This document shows, piece after piece, positions 38,566 to 47,299 of a stretch of DNA of 64,000 nucleotides; position 1 is the stretch's first letter; every line of letters starts with the position of its first letter. The notes beneath the pieces are model-generated. The model was not told where the DNA came from. It made no database searches and saw nothing but the letters and a program-made list of their open reading frames with translations. Source of the DNA: Cafeteria roenbergensis (taxonomy: Eukaryota > Sar > Bigyra > Bicosoecida > Cafeteriaceae); contig VLTN01000021.1 of the NCBI GenBank assembly GCA_008330645.1, positions 475,583 to 539,582 of the forward strand, in the 5' to 3' direction. Made by a program: the position numbers and the translations under genes.

Positions 38566-40752
38566 ATGGACGTGGCTGACGATGGGTCGTGCTGCGGGCG
38601 GCTTCGACTGGCCCGCGCGGAAATGGGAAGCATCATTTCACTGGCGTGGCCTGTCACTCTCACCTCGCTGCTGCAAGTCGGTCTCGGGCTCGTGAACGTG
38701 GTTGTGCTCGGCCACCTCGGCGAGGACTCGCTGGCTGCCGCAAGCTTGGGCAACCTCTACGTCAACCTCTTTGGCAACGCGCCAGCTTCGGGCCTTGCCA
38801 CGGCGGTGGACACGCTGGCGGCCCAAGCGTTTGGCGCCCGCCGCATGTTCCGCATCGGCGAGGTGTCCATGAGGGCGGCCGTCCTTCTGATGGTCGCGTG
38901 CGTTCCATCGGCGGCCATGTTTTGCTTTGCGGAGCCGGTGCTGCTGGCCATGGGCCAGGACGCGGCGATTGCGCGCCTGGCAGCATCCTACTGCCGCTGG
39001 CAGCTCATCGCCCTGCCCGCGACGCAGCTCTTCGAAACGTCGAAGAAGTACTTGCAGGCGCAGACACTGACGCTGCCGCCCGTGCTGGCGGCCGCTGCCG
39101 CGATCCCCGTCAACGCCCTGCTGGCGCTGGCGCTGACGCGATCCGACGCCATCGGCTTCGTGGGCGGGCCCATCGCCACCGGGATCGCCACCTGGCTTTC
39201 CCTGGCGCTCGTGCTCGCCTACAGCTGGCGGCGGGAGCGGTACGCCTCCTGGGCCTTGGCAGAGGCCTCTTCCCTGGCTGGCACGGAGCTGGCGTCCCTC
39301 GTGCCGCACACGGCGGGCGGCGACTCGGGCGACGCGGACCAGTGGCGCGGGGACTCCCTGACGGGTCCGCCGGGAGGGGAGGCGGAAGAGGCTGCGTCTG
39401 ACTCGGAGCCGCTGTCGGCGGGGCCGGGGTCCGCTCGCGGCGACGACCTCGCGGGGGGCGTGGCAGCGCCGCCGCCGCCGCTGCAAGGCGGCAGGGCGGC
39501 GCCTTCCCTCGGCTCCCCGGGGACATGCGACCCGCTGTTGCCGGTGTGTGGCTGCTGCTGCCCTGCGGCGCAGCGGTCGCTCCTGCGGCGCGTGGCCAGT
39601 CGGATTCGCGAGGCCGAGGCGGCAGCCGCGAGAGGCGCCGCGGTGGCGGAGGCGGTCGCGGGGGCGGTGGATGCAGACGGCAGACGAGCCGGCCGTGCTT
39701 CGCCGCGCGCTATGGTGCCGGCTGTCGCGGCAGCGGCGGCCGGGGCGGTGAGGAGAGCTCCGGGGCGGGTGGAGGAGGGCCCCCCCGCGGCCTGCGACGG
39801 GCCAGCTGCAAGCCTCGCGTCAGTGTCGGCGGAGGGAATCGAGCTGACGGCGCTTCACAGCGCGGGGGCCGCGGCTGCCGCGATCAAGGAGGCACAGACG
39901 CCCGGGGCGGCCCCGGCGTGGCAGCCGTCGCCGGCGGAGGCCGCGTCGCTCGTCGCTGCCGGCGCCACTGCACACGCGCACGAGAAGGACGTGGACGCCG
40001 TGCTGCTCCGCACGTGGCCGGGCTGGTCCTGGTCCGCTGCGTGCTCGGAGTGGGGCGAGTTCCTGTCGCTCGGCCTGCCCGGCGCCGTCATGACCACCCT
40101 GGAGTGGGGCACCTTCGAGGTCAACGCCGTGTTTGCCGGGTGGCTGGGCGTGACGGAGCTGGCGGCGCACAGTGCCTTGTCGCAGACCGGCGCCGTTGCC
40201 TTCATGGTGCCGCTGGGGCTGGCGGTGGCGAGCGCGGTGCGCATCGGCGCGCACATGGGCGCGGGCCGCCCGGGCCGGGCCAAGGCCGCTCTGGGCGCGG
40301 CCGTCTTGTGGGGGCTGCTGTACACGTCGCTCAACGCGCTTGTCCTTGTTTCGGCGCGGCAGCAGTGGGGGTACTTGTTCGCGAGCGAGCCGCGAGTGGC
40401 GGACGCTGTCGCTGGTGTGATGCCGATTATGGCATTTTTCAACGTTTTCGACACCTCGCAGGCCGTCATGAGCGGCGGGGTGCGAGGCGTTGGTCGGCAG
40501 GCCGTTGGTGCCGTGGCCAACCTCGTGGCCTACTGCGGCGTCGGGCTCGCGGGCTCGTACGCCCTCTCCACGGCCGCGGGCCTCGGCCTGGGGGGCATTT
40601 GGCTTGGCTCCGCCTGCGGGGCTGGCGTGGGGTGCCTGCTTCTCTTGCTTGCCCTGCTCTTGTCGGACTGGGGCGCCCTGTCTGCCCTCGCCATCCGCCG
40701 GGCGGAGCGAGTCGTGCCCAGCGACGCCTCAGTTACCAAGCTGCAGCAGTGA
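38566..40752 (+). CDS. MATE-family multidrug/toxin extrusion transporter
   Basis: Cation- or proton-coupled exporter of organic cations and drugs, 12 membrane helices. 728 residues from the ATG at 38566 (MDVADDG), single exon; an ATG at 38623 (MGSIISLAW) is the alternative. The N-terminal MatE half is clear: SLAWPVTLTSLLQVGLGLVN, VVLGHLGEDSLAAASLG, GLATAVDTLAAQAFGARRMF and ALPATQLFETSKKYLQAQ. The second half restarts at EWGEFLSLGLPGAVMTTLEW, with AAHSALSQTGAVAFMVPLGL and FDTSQAVMSGGVRGVGRQ, then three C-terminal helices. Between the halves lies an insert of about 250 residues (roughly 225-480), acidic and Ala-rich with a CGCCCP cluster. Eukaryotic MATEs have a short loop there, so this is a large lineage-specific cytosolic insert. 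Confidence 0.93.
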   Translation: MDVADDGSCCGRLRLARAEMGSIISLAWPVTLTSLLQVGLGLVNVVVLGHLGEDSLAAASLGNLYVNLFGNAPASGLATAVDTLAAQAFGARRMFRIGEVSMRAAVLLMVACVPSAAMFCFAEPVLLAMGQDAAIARLAASYCRWQLIALPATQLFETSKKYLQAQTLTLPPVLAAAAAIPVNALLALALTRSDAIGFVGGPIATGIATWLSLALVLAYSWRRERYASWALAEASSLAGTELASLVPHTAGGDSGDADQWRGDSLTGPPGGEAEEAASDSEPLSAGPGSARGDDLAGGVAAPPPPLQGGRAAPSLGSPGTCDPLLPVCGCCCPAAQRSLLRRVASRIREAEAAAARGAAVAEAVAGAVDADGRRAGRASPRAMVPAVAAAAAGAVRRAPGRVEEGPPAACDGPAASLASVSAEGIELTALHSAGAAAAAIKEAQTPGAAPAWQPSPAEAASLVAAGATAHAHEKDVDAVLLRTWPGWSWSAACSEWGEFLSLGLPGAVMTTLEWGTFEVNAVFAGWLGVTELAAHSALSQTGAVAFMVPLGLAVASAVRIGAHMGAGRPGRAKAALGAAVLWGLLYTSLNALVLVSARQQWGYLFASEPRVADAVAGVMPIMAFFNVFDTSQAVMSGGVRGVGRQAVGAVANLVAYCGVGLAGSYALSTAAGLGLGGIWLGSACGAGVGCLLLLLALLLSDWGALSALAIRRAERVVPSDASVTKLQQ

Positions 40753-41497
40753 GGGCGGGGGTCTGCTCGCTTCGCCCGCCCGCCCACAGCGGGCCGCAAG
40801 CTCCTTGGAACGGCTGCTTGCCGAGGCCGACTGTTTGTGTCAGTGCGTGCGCGCGCCGCAACGCTGCTGCCGGGCCGCATTGGGGTGCAAACTTGTTTCT
40901 GCGCAAGCGCGGCGCCGACGACCACGCAGCGCCGCCCAGGCTGCGCGCAGCGCGCCTTGCTCAACTTCTGTGAGTGGCAAGGGCGGAGGCCCAGAGGAGT
41001 GAGTGCGGGGCGAGGCTGCGCTGGGCGGGGAGGGGGCGAACCTGCCGGCGCCTTGCGGTAGGGGGGTGAGCAGCTGGTCAGAGCGTTGCCTGCAGGCCCG
41101 TCTCGACTTGGGTGGCAAGGCTGGCGCGACCGGAAGAAGGCCAGCGCGCTCGGGCCCAGTGCCCGGTCCCGCGGATTGCGCCTGCACAGGTGGGACACGA
41201 GCATGCCTGCTGCCGCGGGCAGCACGGGGGCTGCGGCCCGCCCGGAGCCCCCGCTCGCGCCGGGCCGGCCAGAGCAGCGGCGGGGCGCTTGCGGTGGTGC
41301 TTGCGTGTCGGGTCGGCGCTCTGCCCTGGCTCGGATTGCGCAGGCCGGCGGCCGGCCACTGCGCCTGCTGCCTCGGGGGAAGCTTAGCTTTGCTGCCGCC
41401 GGGCGCAGGAGGCGGGGCGCCAGGGCGACGTGCCTGGAACCACACTGGCTGGGACCCCCGTGCGCCGAAGCCGGCCAGCCTGGCCCAACGCCTCGCA
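40753..41497. other. Intergenic region
   Basis: 745 bases with no supported gene. The first bases after the MATE stop can fold (GGGCGGG pairing with CCCGCCC across a loop of about 17). The frame of the downstream gene is open for much of this stretch but shows no protein-like features. Confidence 0.5.
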
Positions 41498-44400
41498 ATG
41501 AGTTGCCGCCGCCAGCCCTGGCGGCTGCCGCGGCTGGCGTCCCTGGCCCACTGCTGCTTCTTCTTGCGGCCGCACTTTGTCGGCATCGTCATGGTTTCCC
41601 TGGTCATGGGCTGGGCCGCCTCGATGCACGGGGCCTTCACTTACGGCACCGCAGCAAGGGGCCTTCCCTGGCGCCGCAGCATCTCGGCCGCTGCCTTCCA
41701 TTTCGTGGTTACCGTCGTGCAGGCCACCCTCTGGTGGCGGTTCACAGACGGGGAGGCCCTGCCCTGGCCGGGGTGGCTGCTCTTTGCAGTGGGCGGCGGG
41801 GCGGCGCGCGCGGCGCTTCGCGTGTGGACGGTCGTGCTTGACGAGACCGAGGACTACCAGCACGTGGAGGACCCCGCTCTGGTTGCCCAGCGGCCCGCGC
41901 AGAAAGTGGCGTTCCGCTTTTTCTACGCCTTTGTGTTCCTTTGGCAAGTTCTGGTGAGAGTGGGGGGCAGGCGTGCGCACGGCCGGCGGGACGGCAGGAC
42001 GCGCTGGGGCGAAGCTCTCGCGCTTGCGCGGTTGCAGTCGTTCGCCGAGCACGCATGCGAGTCCGACCAAGTCGAGCAGTGGGAGGCGTGCGCCGCGCCT
42101 GAGTGCCTCGCAGGTACCACTCTTGGTGTTCGTGCCGGCAGGGGCGGCGTACAGGAAGCGGTCCAGCAACGCCAGGGCGCTGCTGCAGGCGGAGTTGGCC
42201 ATGCAGGCCCACGAGCGCCAGGCGCTCACGGGCGGGAGCGAGGATGAGCGCCCCCCGCCTGGCAAGGGCGACCAGCCAGACGAGGCATCGAGCAGCTGCC
42301 TGCAACAGGGCGCGTCGCCGCAGGGCTCGCCAGTTCGCAGACTGGGGCCTTCGCGTCGCCGGCGAAGCTTGGCACCCGGAGCTTTGGGAGTCCAGATTCC
42401 CTCTTCCGACGCCCAGGGGCCGTCCCGGCCCGACAGCCCACACCCTGAGCTGGAGTCTCCCCTCGTCTCGCCAGCACTGTCCCTGCGCTCCCGCCAGCTT
42501 TTGCGAATGCAGCTCACCGGGTTCATGCAGCGAGAGCATCCGACTGAGGGGGCGAGCACTGGCCAGCACCTGGCAGTGGCGGGGTCCGCCAGCCCATTGC
42601 GCGAGCCTGCGTCAGGAGGGGGCCGAGCTGGTAGGCAGCATCGCCAGCGGTCGGCCAGCAGCGCCAAGGCCGTGGTGCGGAGGTCCGGCATGGTCAGCCT
42701 CCCGCTCAACAGGCTCGAGACCGCGGACCTGACGGCGCTGCCAGCCCACAGCGGCCGCACGAACTCCATGCCCCAGACTGGGGGGTCTCTATTTTTCCCC
42801 GAGGCGGGGGCGCGGCAGCCGGGCCGGCGGCGCGCCGCCACGCTGGCCGGCAAGTCGCAGACTACTCCAGAAGCCGCTGCGCTGGCTCCCGGCGTCTCCG
42901 TGCTCAGGGCTTCCAGCCCGCGCAGGCGGGGTCGTGCAAGAAACGACGGCGGCAGGCCGCGCGTGGATTCGCAATCGTCAGCCCGCAGGCCGCCGCTGCC
43001 GCCGGCGGACTCCCCTGCGTGCCCCCCCCAGCCCGGGAGCGCGGTTGACCCTCGCGTTGCGGGCTCACCGTTGGCCCCGGCGCCTCGCCTCCTGGATGGC
43101 CCGGCGCGTGACGCACCCCCGTCGCTGTGCGGCAGCGACGAGGGCTCGAAGGCGACTCCGCCCCAGACTCATTCGGCTGGGGGGCGCTTGAGCGCGACGC
43201 AATCGCTGGACGCCGCGCTCGCCACAGACGCCGAGGTCGCTGCTGTCGCCGGCGGCGTGCTGGGGGCGCTGGAGGCCAGCAGCGCCCAGCCAGACGCCGA
43301 CGAGCGGCTGCTGCCCGCCCCCGTGTGGCGCGCCTGGGCCTGCTGCGGCAGCGTGGTGCCGCCGGCAGAGCTGCTCCTCTGGCGGTCTGTGCACGGCGAC
43401 TACCCGGAAGTGGGCTCCGCCGACGACATCCCGCTGCCGTGGGTCGAGGTGGCGGGCTCGCTCTGCCGCCGGAAGCGCTGCTGCCACGGCGGCGCGGCTG
43501 CGGGCAGCCGCCGGGGTCCCAGCTGCGCCCTCGTCTGCTGCTTGCGCCCCGCTCACGGCTGCCTGAGGACTGCCAGGCGATGCTGCGCAGGGCCGCGCCG
43601 CGTCGAGCCGTCGCCGAAGCCAACCGCTTCAGCCCGTCGCCCCGTCCTCGCGCCAGCACCGGCTGCGGCGGTGGGCGCCGGCGGCGCGACTTCAATGCCG
43701 AGGGCGGCTGATTCAATGCAGCGCGCGGGGCCGAGCGGCGCCGAGCAGCGCGCGGGGCCAGCCCTGGCGGGCCGCTGGGCGGACGCCCGGGCGGTGCCGA
43801 TCCTCCCCACCGTGTCGCAGTCCGCCAGAGGCCAGGCCGTGTCGCAGTCCGCCAGAGGCCAGGCCGTGTCGCAGTCCGCCAGAGGCCAGGCCGTGTCGCA
43901 GTCCGCCAGAGGCCAGGCCGTGTCGCAGTCCGCAAGAGGCCAGGCCGTGCCTGTCCTCTGCAGCCGCGCCCCTGGGTCCCAGGGCAGCGTGGGCGACGGA
44001 AAGGCAGTGCTGCCGCGCACGCGCCCGGCCGCAGCTTCCATGCGCTCGCTGCGCTCGGAAGCCCGACGGTCGATGCGGCTGTCCCAGAGCGGGGCGTCCC
44101 GGGCTGCCTCGCATCCGCGGCTGCTGGCCGACGAGCAGCCGGCCATTGCAATGGGCAGCATTGACGCGGCTGTTGCCGCCGAGCGGCTGACCGCGACCGC
44201 GCGTCTGCGCCTCGCCGCCGACCCAGCGCCGTGCCTCACACGAACGTGCACGTCGCCCGCGTGCAGGCCCCCCTACCCCCCGGCGGCGGGCTGCTGCGAG
44301 CGGCTGTGCCGGCGCACAGGCCCTCTGTGGCCTCCGGGGTTCATGACCGTCGTCGGCCTGGCCACGGCGCTCTCCTCCGTGTTCCTCCCGCTGGTACAGT

Positions 44401-45503
44401 TCGAGCTGGGCGTGCGAGCGGCCGTCGCGCTGGGAAGCGTGCTCATGGCCATCGTCTACGGCGGGACGGTGCTGTTTGACAGCCTGCGGCGGGAGGCCCC
44501 GCGGCGCCGGCTGGACGGCGGGACGCTGCTGGGAGCCACAATCTTCATCGAGACCATCACGGGCGGCGGAAGCGCCGCGCTGCAGTTTGTGCTGTCCACG
44601 CGGGAGGTCAGCGGAGCGCTCTTCGTCTTCGTCCTGTGCTGCTACATGGGCATGGCGACCGGGCTCGTGGCAGTGTGGGAGCGGGTGGCCGTGGCCACGG
44701 CCGCTCGGGAGACGGAGCAGCAGCCCTTGGTGTTTGTCATTGAGCTGGCAGTCTCGGTCTTCACGGTGCTGCCGTTTGTGCTGTCGCAGCGGCTTGACAA
44801 CTGGGAGTTCTGGCTGAGCGTGGGAGTGAAAATGGCAGGCATCATCCTCATCGACACGCGACTGGCGTCGGACGTGATCGTGTGGCTGCGCAGCGGCCGC
44901 ACGCTGGTTCGCTATCCAACCAGCAGGCAGGGCGTTGTTCTGGCCATGCGCGCGGAGCGTGGGCTCCTGGCCGAGCAGCTTGGCGTCACCGTGTGCGCCG
45001 CGGCGCTGATGGCCGAAGAGGTGGCGCTGCAGACTGGCATCGTGTCCCGCCCCGTGCTGACGATCGCGGCCCCGGGCGAGGACCGCGACAGCTGGGCCGC
45101 GGCGCTGGCCTCGCTCGCCGCGTTTCTTCTCCTCGCGACGGTCGCAGTTCCCATTTCCGAGGCCATCGTCGCCCGCAAGCTTGCCCGGTCGCGCGTGCGC
45201 AAAGCGCTGCTCGGCGTGTACGGCCTCGTGGTAATGCACAAGGAGGCCTTGCGCCGGGTCAGGCGCGTTCCGGCCTTGGCCGCGAGAGCCAAGGCGCTGG
45301 ACGAGCTCTCCCCCGCCACAGCCGCAGCCGCCCGGGCGGGGGAAGGGGCGGAGCCGGAGGCCTCAGTGGCCCTCCAGCCACGGCGCGAGCACTTTGCCAT
45401 GCGACTGAGGGCGGACCTGTCGCTCATGGCGGCGTTTGCCGTCGTGTCTGCCGTGTCCGGGGCGTATTTTACAGCAGCGAAGCAGCGCTTCGGGGTGAGC
45501 TGA
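41498..45503 (+). CDS. Long multi-pass membrane protein, unrecognised
   Basis: Two exons: 41498-41953 and 42114-45503, with a 160-nt intron (GTGAGA donor, CGCAG acceptor) joining WQVL to VPLLVFVPAGAAYRKRS. The product is about 1281 residues. The N-terminal 175 residues hold about four hydrophobic segments (HFVGIVMVSLVMGWAAS, ISAAAFHFVVTVVQATLWW, FFYAFVFLWQVLVPLLVFV). The next 600 residues are low complexity and Ser/Pro/Ala-rich, including five copies of VSQSARGQA. The C-terminal 380 residues hold about seven more segments (GFMTVVGLATALSSVFLP, SGALFVFVLCCYMGMATG, FVIELAVSVFTVLPFVL, AALASLAAFLLLATVAVP, LSLMAAFAVVSAVSG). The N- and C-terminal parts may be halves of one membrane domain split by the disordered region. 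I recognise no family. Confidence 0.7.
43812..43946 (+). repeat. 27-bp minisatellite, five tandem copies
   Basis: Five in-frame copies of a 27-base unit encode VSQSARGQA each time. The first four are identical at the base level and the fifth has one change (CGCAAG for CGCCAG). Such uniformity suggests recent expansion. Confidence 0.95.
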
Positions 45504-45694
45504 CGATCAGCCGTGTGTTGTGTGCGCGCTCGACCCCCAAGTCCTGGCATCGGCGAGCTCTGCAATCGAAACGCGCGCACCGACGCCGCCGAGCGCAGCC
45601 GGCACGAGCGGCCGGCCACACGCAGCGGCCTCGCAACACCCGCGGAGCGTGCTCGCGGCCATACCTTTCGCAAGGACTCAGAGGCTCGGCTCGC

Positions 45695-46978
45695 ATGCGG
45701 CGCAGCGGTTGCCTCGGCGGCGCGGTGGGCCGGCTCGCCCTCGCTGCCCTCGTGCCCGTGGTGGCGTTCGGCATGGCTCCCCCGCCCGCTGTGGTAGTGG
45801 ACGAGTCGCTGTCCCCCAGTGTGGCGTGGTCTGCAGCGGTGAACGCGGTCCTTGAGGCCCACGCCTGGGATGACGGCTTCGGCCCCGTGTTCGCGGCGCA
45901 CAACCGCTCGCTGTTCGACCGCGTCCCTGACGCCAAGCTTCGGGACCTCCTTGCGGCAGCCCGGAAGCACCAGCCGCGAGCGGCGGCGGCGCTTTCGGCC
46001 ATTGCGAGCGCCATCTCCGCTCACCCCCGCGGCAACTACGTTTCCGCCGAGTATCTGGCTGGCTGGCTGTGGTTCCACGAGCTTGCGCACACGGAACTGG
46101 CCTCGCCCGAGGAGGCGCACCAGCGCTCTTGCTGCGGGGTGCTGGTAGCGCCATCGAGCAATGCCTCCGGGGCGCGCGTGAGCCCTGGGCTGGGCGGCGG
46201 CGGGTGGGTGTCGCACGCCCGCAACATGGACCAGACGCCGCACGCCGTGCGCAACCTGACGCTGCAGCTCACAGTCAAACCCAACGGGACGGGGCCGGTA
46301 ATCCAGGCGGTGGACTGGTACTGGGTGACGAGCGGCTTCATGACGGCCGTGGTTCCCGGCGTCGCGTCGGTGCAGGAGAACTGGCGGTACGGCCAGGTGA
46401 GCAGCGAATCGGTCTTCGCTGCGGCGGCGCGCGGCGTCACGCCGCAGGTGCTCCTGTTCCGAGAGGCGTTCGAGGCAGCCGGGGCGCAGGCCGGCGGAGC
46501 CAAGGCTGGGTATGAGTCGTTCATCGAGGCGGTGGCGTACACGGAGCTCGCGGCGCCCATGTACGCCATCGCCGCCGGGCCAGGCGCCGACGACGGCGCC
46601 ATCGTCACCAGAGACCCAGCCGGCCCGGCGCTGCCTGTGGCCACGCACGGGATCGCGAGGCTTGCGGACGCGGCCATCGGCGCGGGGGCGGGCTGGAGGG
46701 CATTGGTGCAGACCAACTACGATCGCTGGGAGCCGGACCCGCCCTCGGACCCGCGCCGCACAGCTGCGGAGCGGTTGCTGCGGTCCATGGCGCCGGAGGT
46801 GGGGTCGTCCTCCGTCGGCGCCTTCGCTGCAGTCTCGGCTTACCCGGTGTTCAACGAAGACACCGCGTACACGGCCATCATGTGCCCCAACGACGCGTGC
46901 GCCGAGGCTGGCTTGCCGAACCTCGCCGCGTTCACCCGCCAGGTGCTGCTTCCGCCCGATGCCCTGCCCCTCGCTTGA
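45695..46978 (+). CDS. Acid ceramidase / NAAA-like Ntn amidohydrolase
   Basis: Lysosomal or secreted N-terminal-nucleophile hydrolases that cleave ceramide or N-acylethanolamines. 427 residues from the ATG at 45695, single exon. The signal peptide is CLGGAVGRLALAALVPVVAFG. The nucleophile should be Cys147, in SCCGVLVAP, the position of CTSIVA in human ASAH1/NAAA, where self-cleavage exposes the Cys. Next come SHARNMDQ (family Arg-Asn-Leu-Asp), GAIVTRD, LVQTNYDRWEPDPPSDPRRT, a highly conserved family block, and SAYPVFNEDTAYTAIMCP. Length and order match the family. Several NxS/T sites fit secretion or lysosomal delivery. The substrate cannot be told from sequence. It lies 321 bases upstream of the GH3 gene on the same strand. 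Confidence 0.9.
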   Translation: MRRSGCLGGAVGRLALAALVPVVAFGMAPPPAVVVDESLSPSVAWSAAVNAVLEAHAWDDGFGPVFAAHNRSLFDRVPDAKLRDLLAAARKHQPRAAAALSAIASAISAHPRGNYVSAEYLAGWLWFHELAHTELASPEEAHQRSCCGVLVAPSSNASGARVSPGLGGGGWVSHARNMDQTPHAVRNLTLQLTVKPNGTGPVIQAVDWYWVTSGFMTAVVPGVASVQENWRYGQVSSESVFAAAARGVTPQVLLFREAFEAAGAQAGGAKAGYESFIEAVAYTELAAPMYAIAAGPGADDGAIVTRDPAGPALPVATHGIARLADAAIGAGAGWRALVQTNYDRWEPDPPSDPRRTAAERLLRSMAPEVGSSSVGAFAAVSAYPVFNEDTAYTAIMCPNDACAEAGLPNLAAFTRQVLLPPDALPLA

Positions 46979-47299
46979 GCAGAGGCGCTCGGCAGCCGCG
47001 CACGTTCCCCACCGCCCAGCTTTGCGTGGCTCGCCGCGGAACCCGGTGGTGCGCCCCGCGCGCTCTGGGTGCTGGCCGCAAGGCGCAACCGCGGTCGGCT
47101 CTGCACTGCAACCATGCTGCGCAATCACTCACCGAGACCGCCGCTGCACGGGTGCAACTCCAGCGCCTCCGAGCCGGGGCCGACAGGAAAGCGAAAGCAA
47201 GGGCACCATCAGCCAGCGCGGCGTGGCGTGGCGCTTCCCACTCCCCCTGCATCCGGGCAGCCCCCGCAGTCCGCGAACATCGTTCGGCGACCTGGCGAC
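46979..47299. other. Intergenic region
   Basis: 321 bases between the ceramidase-like and GH3 genes on the same strand; no gene is seen. Confidence 0.55.
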
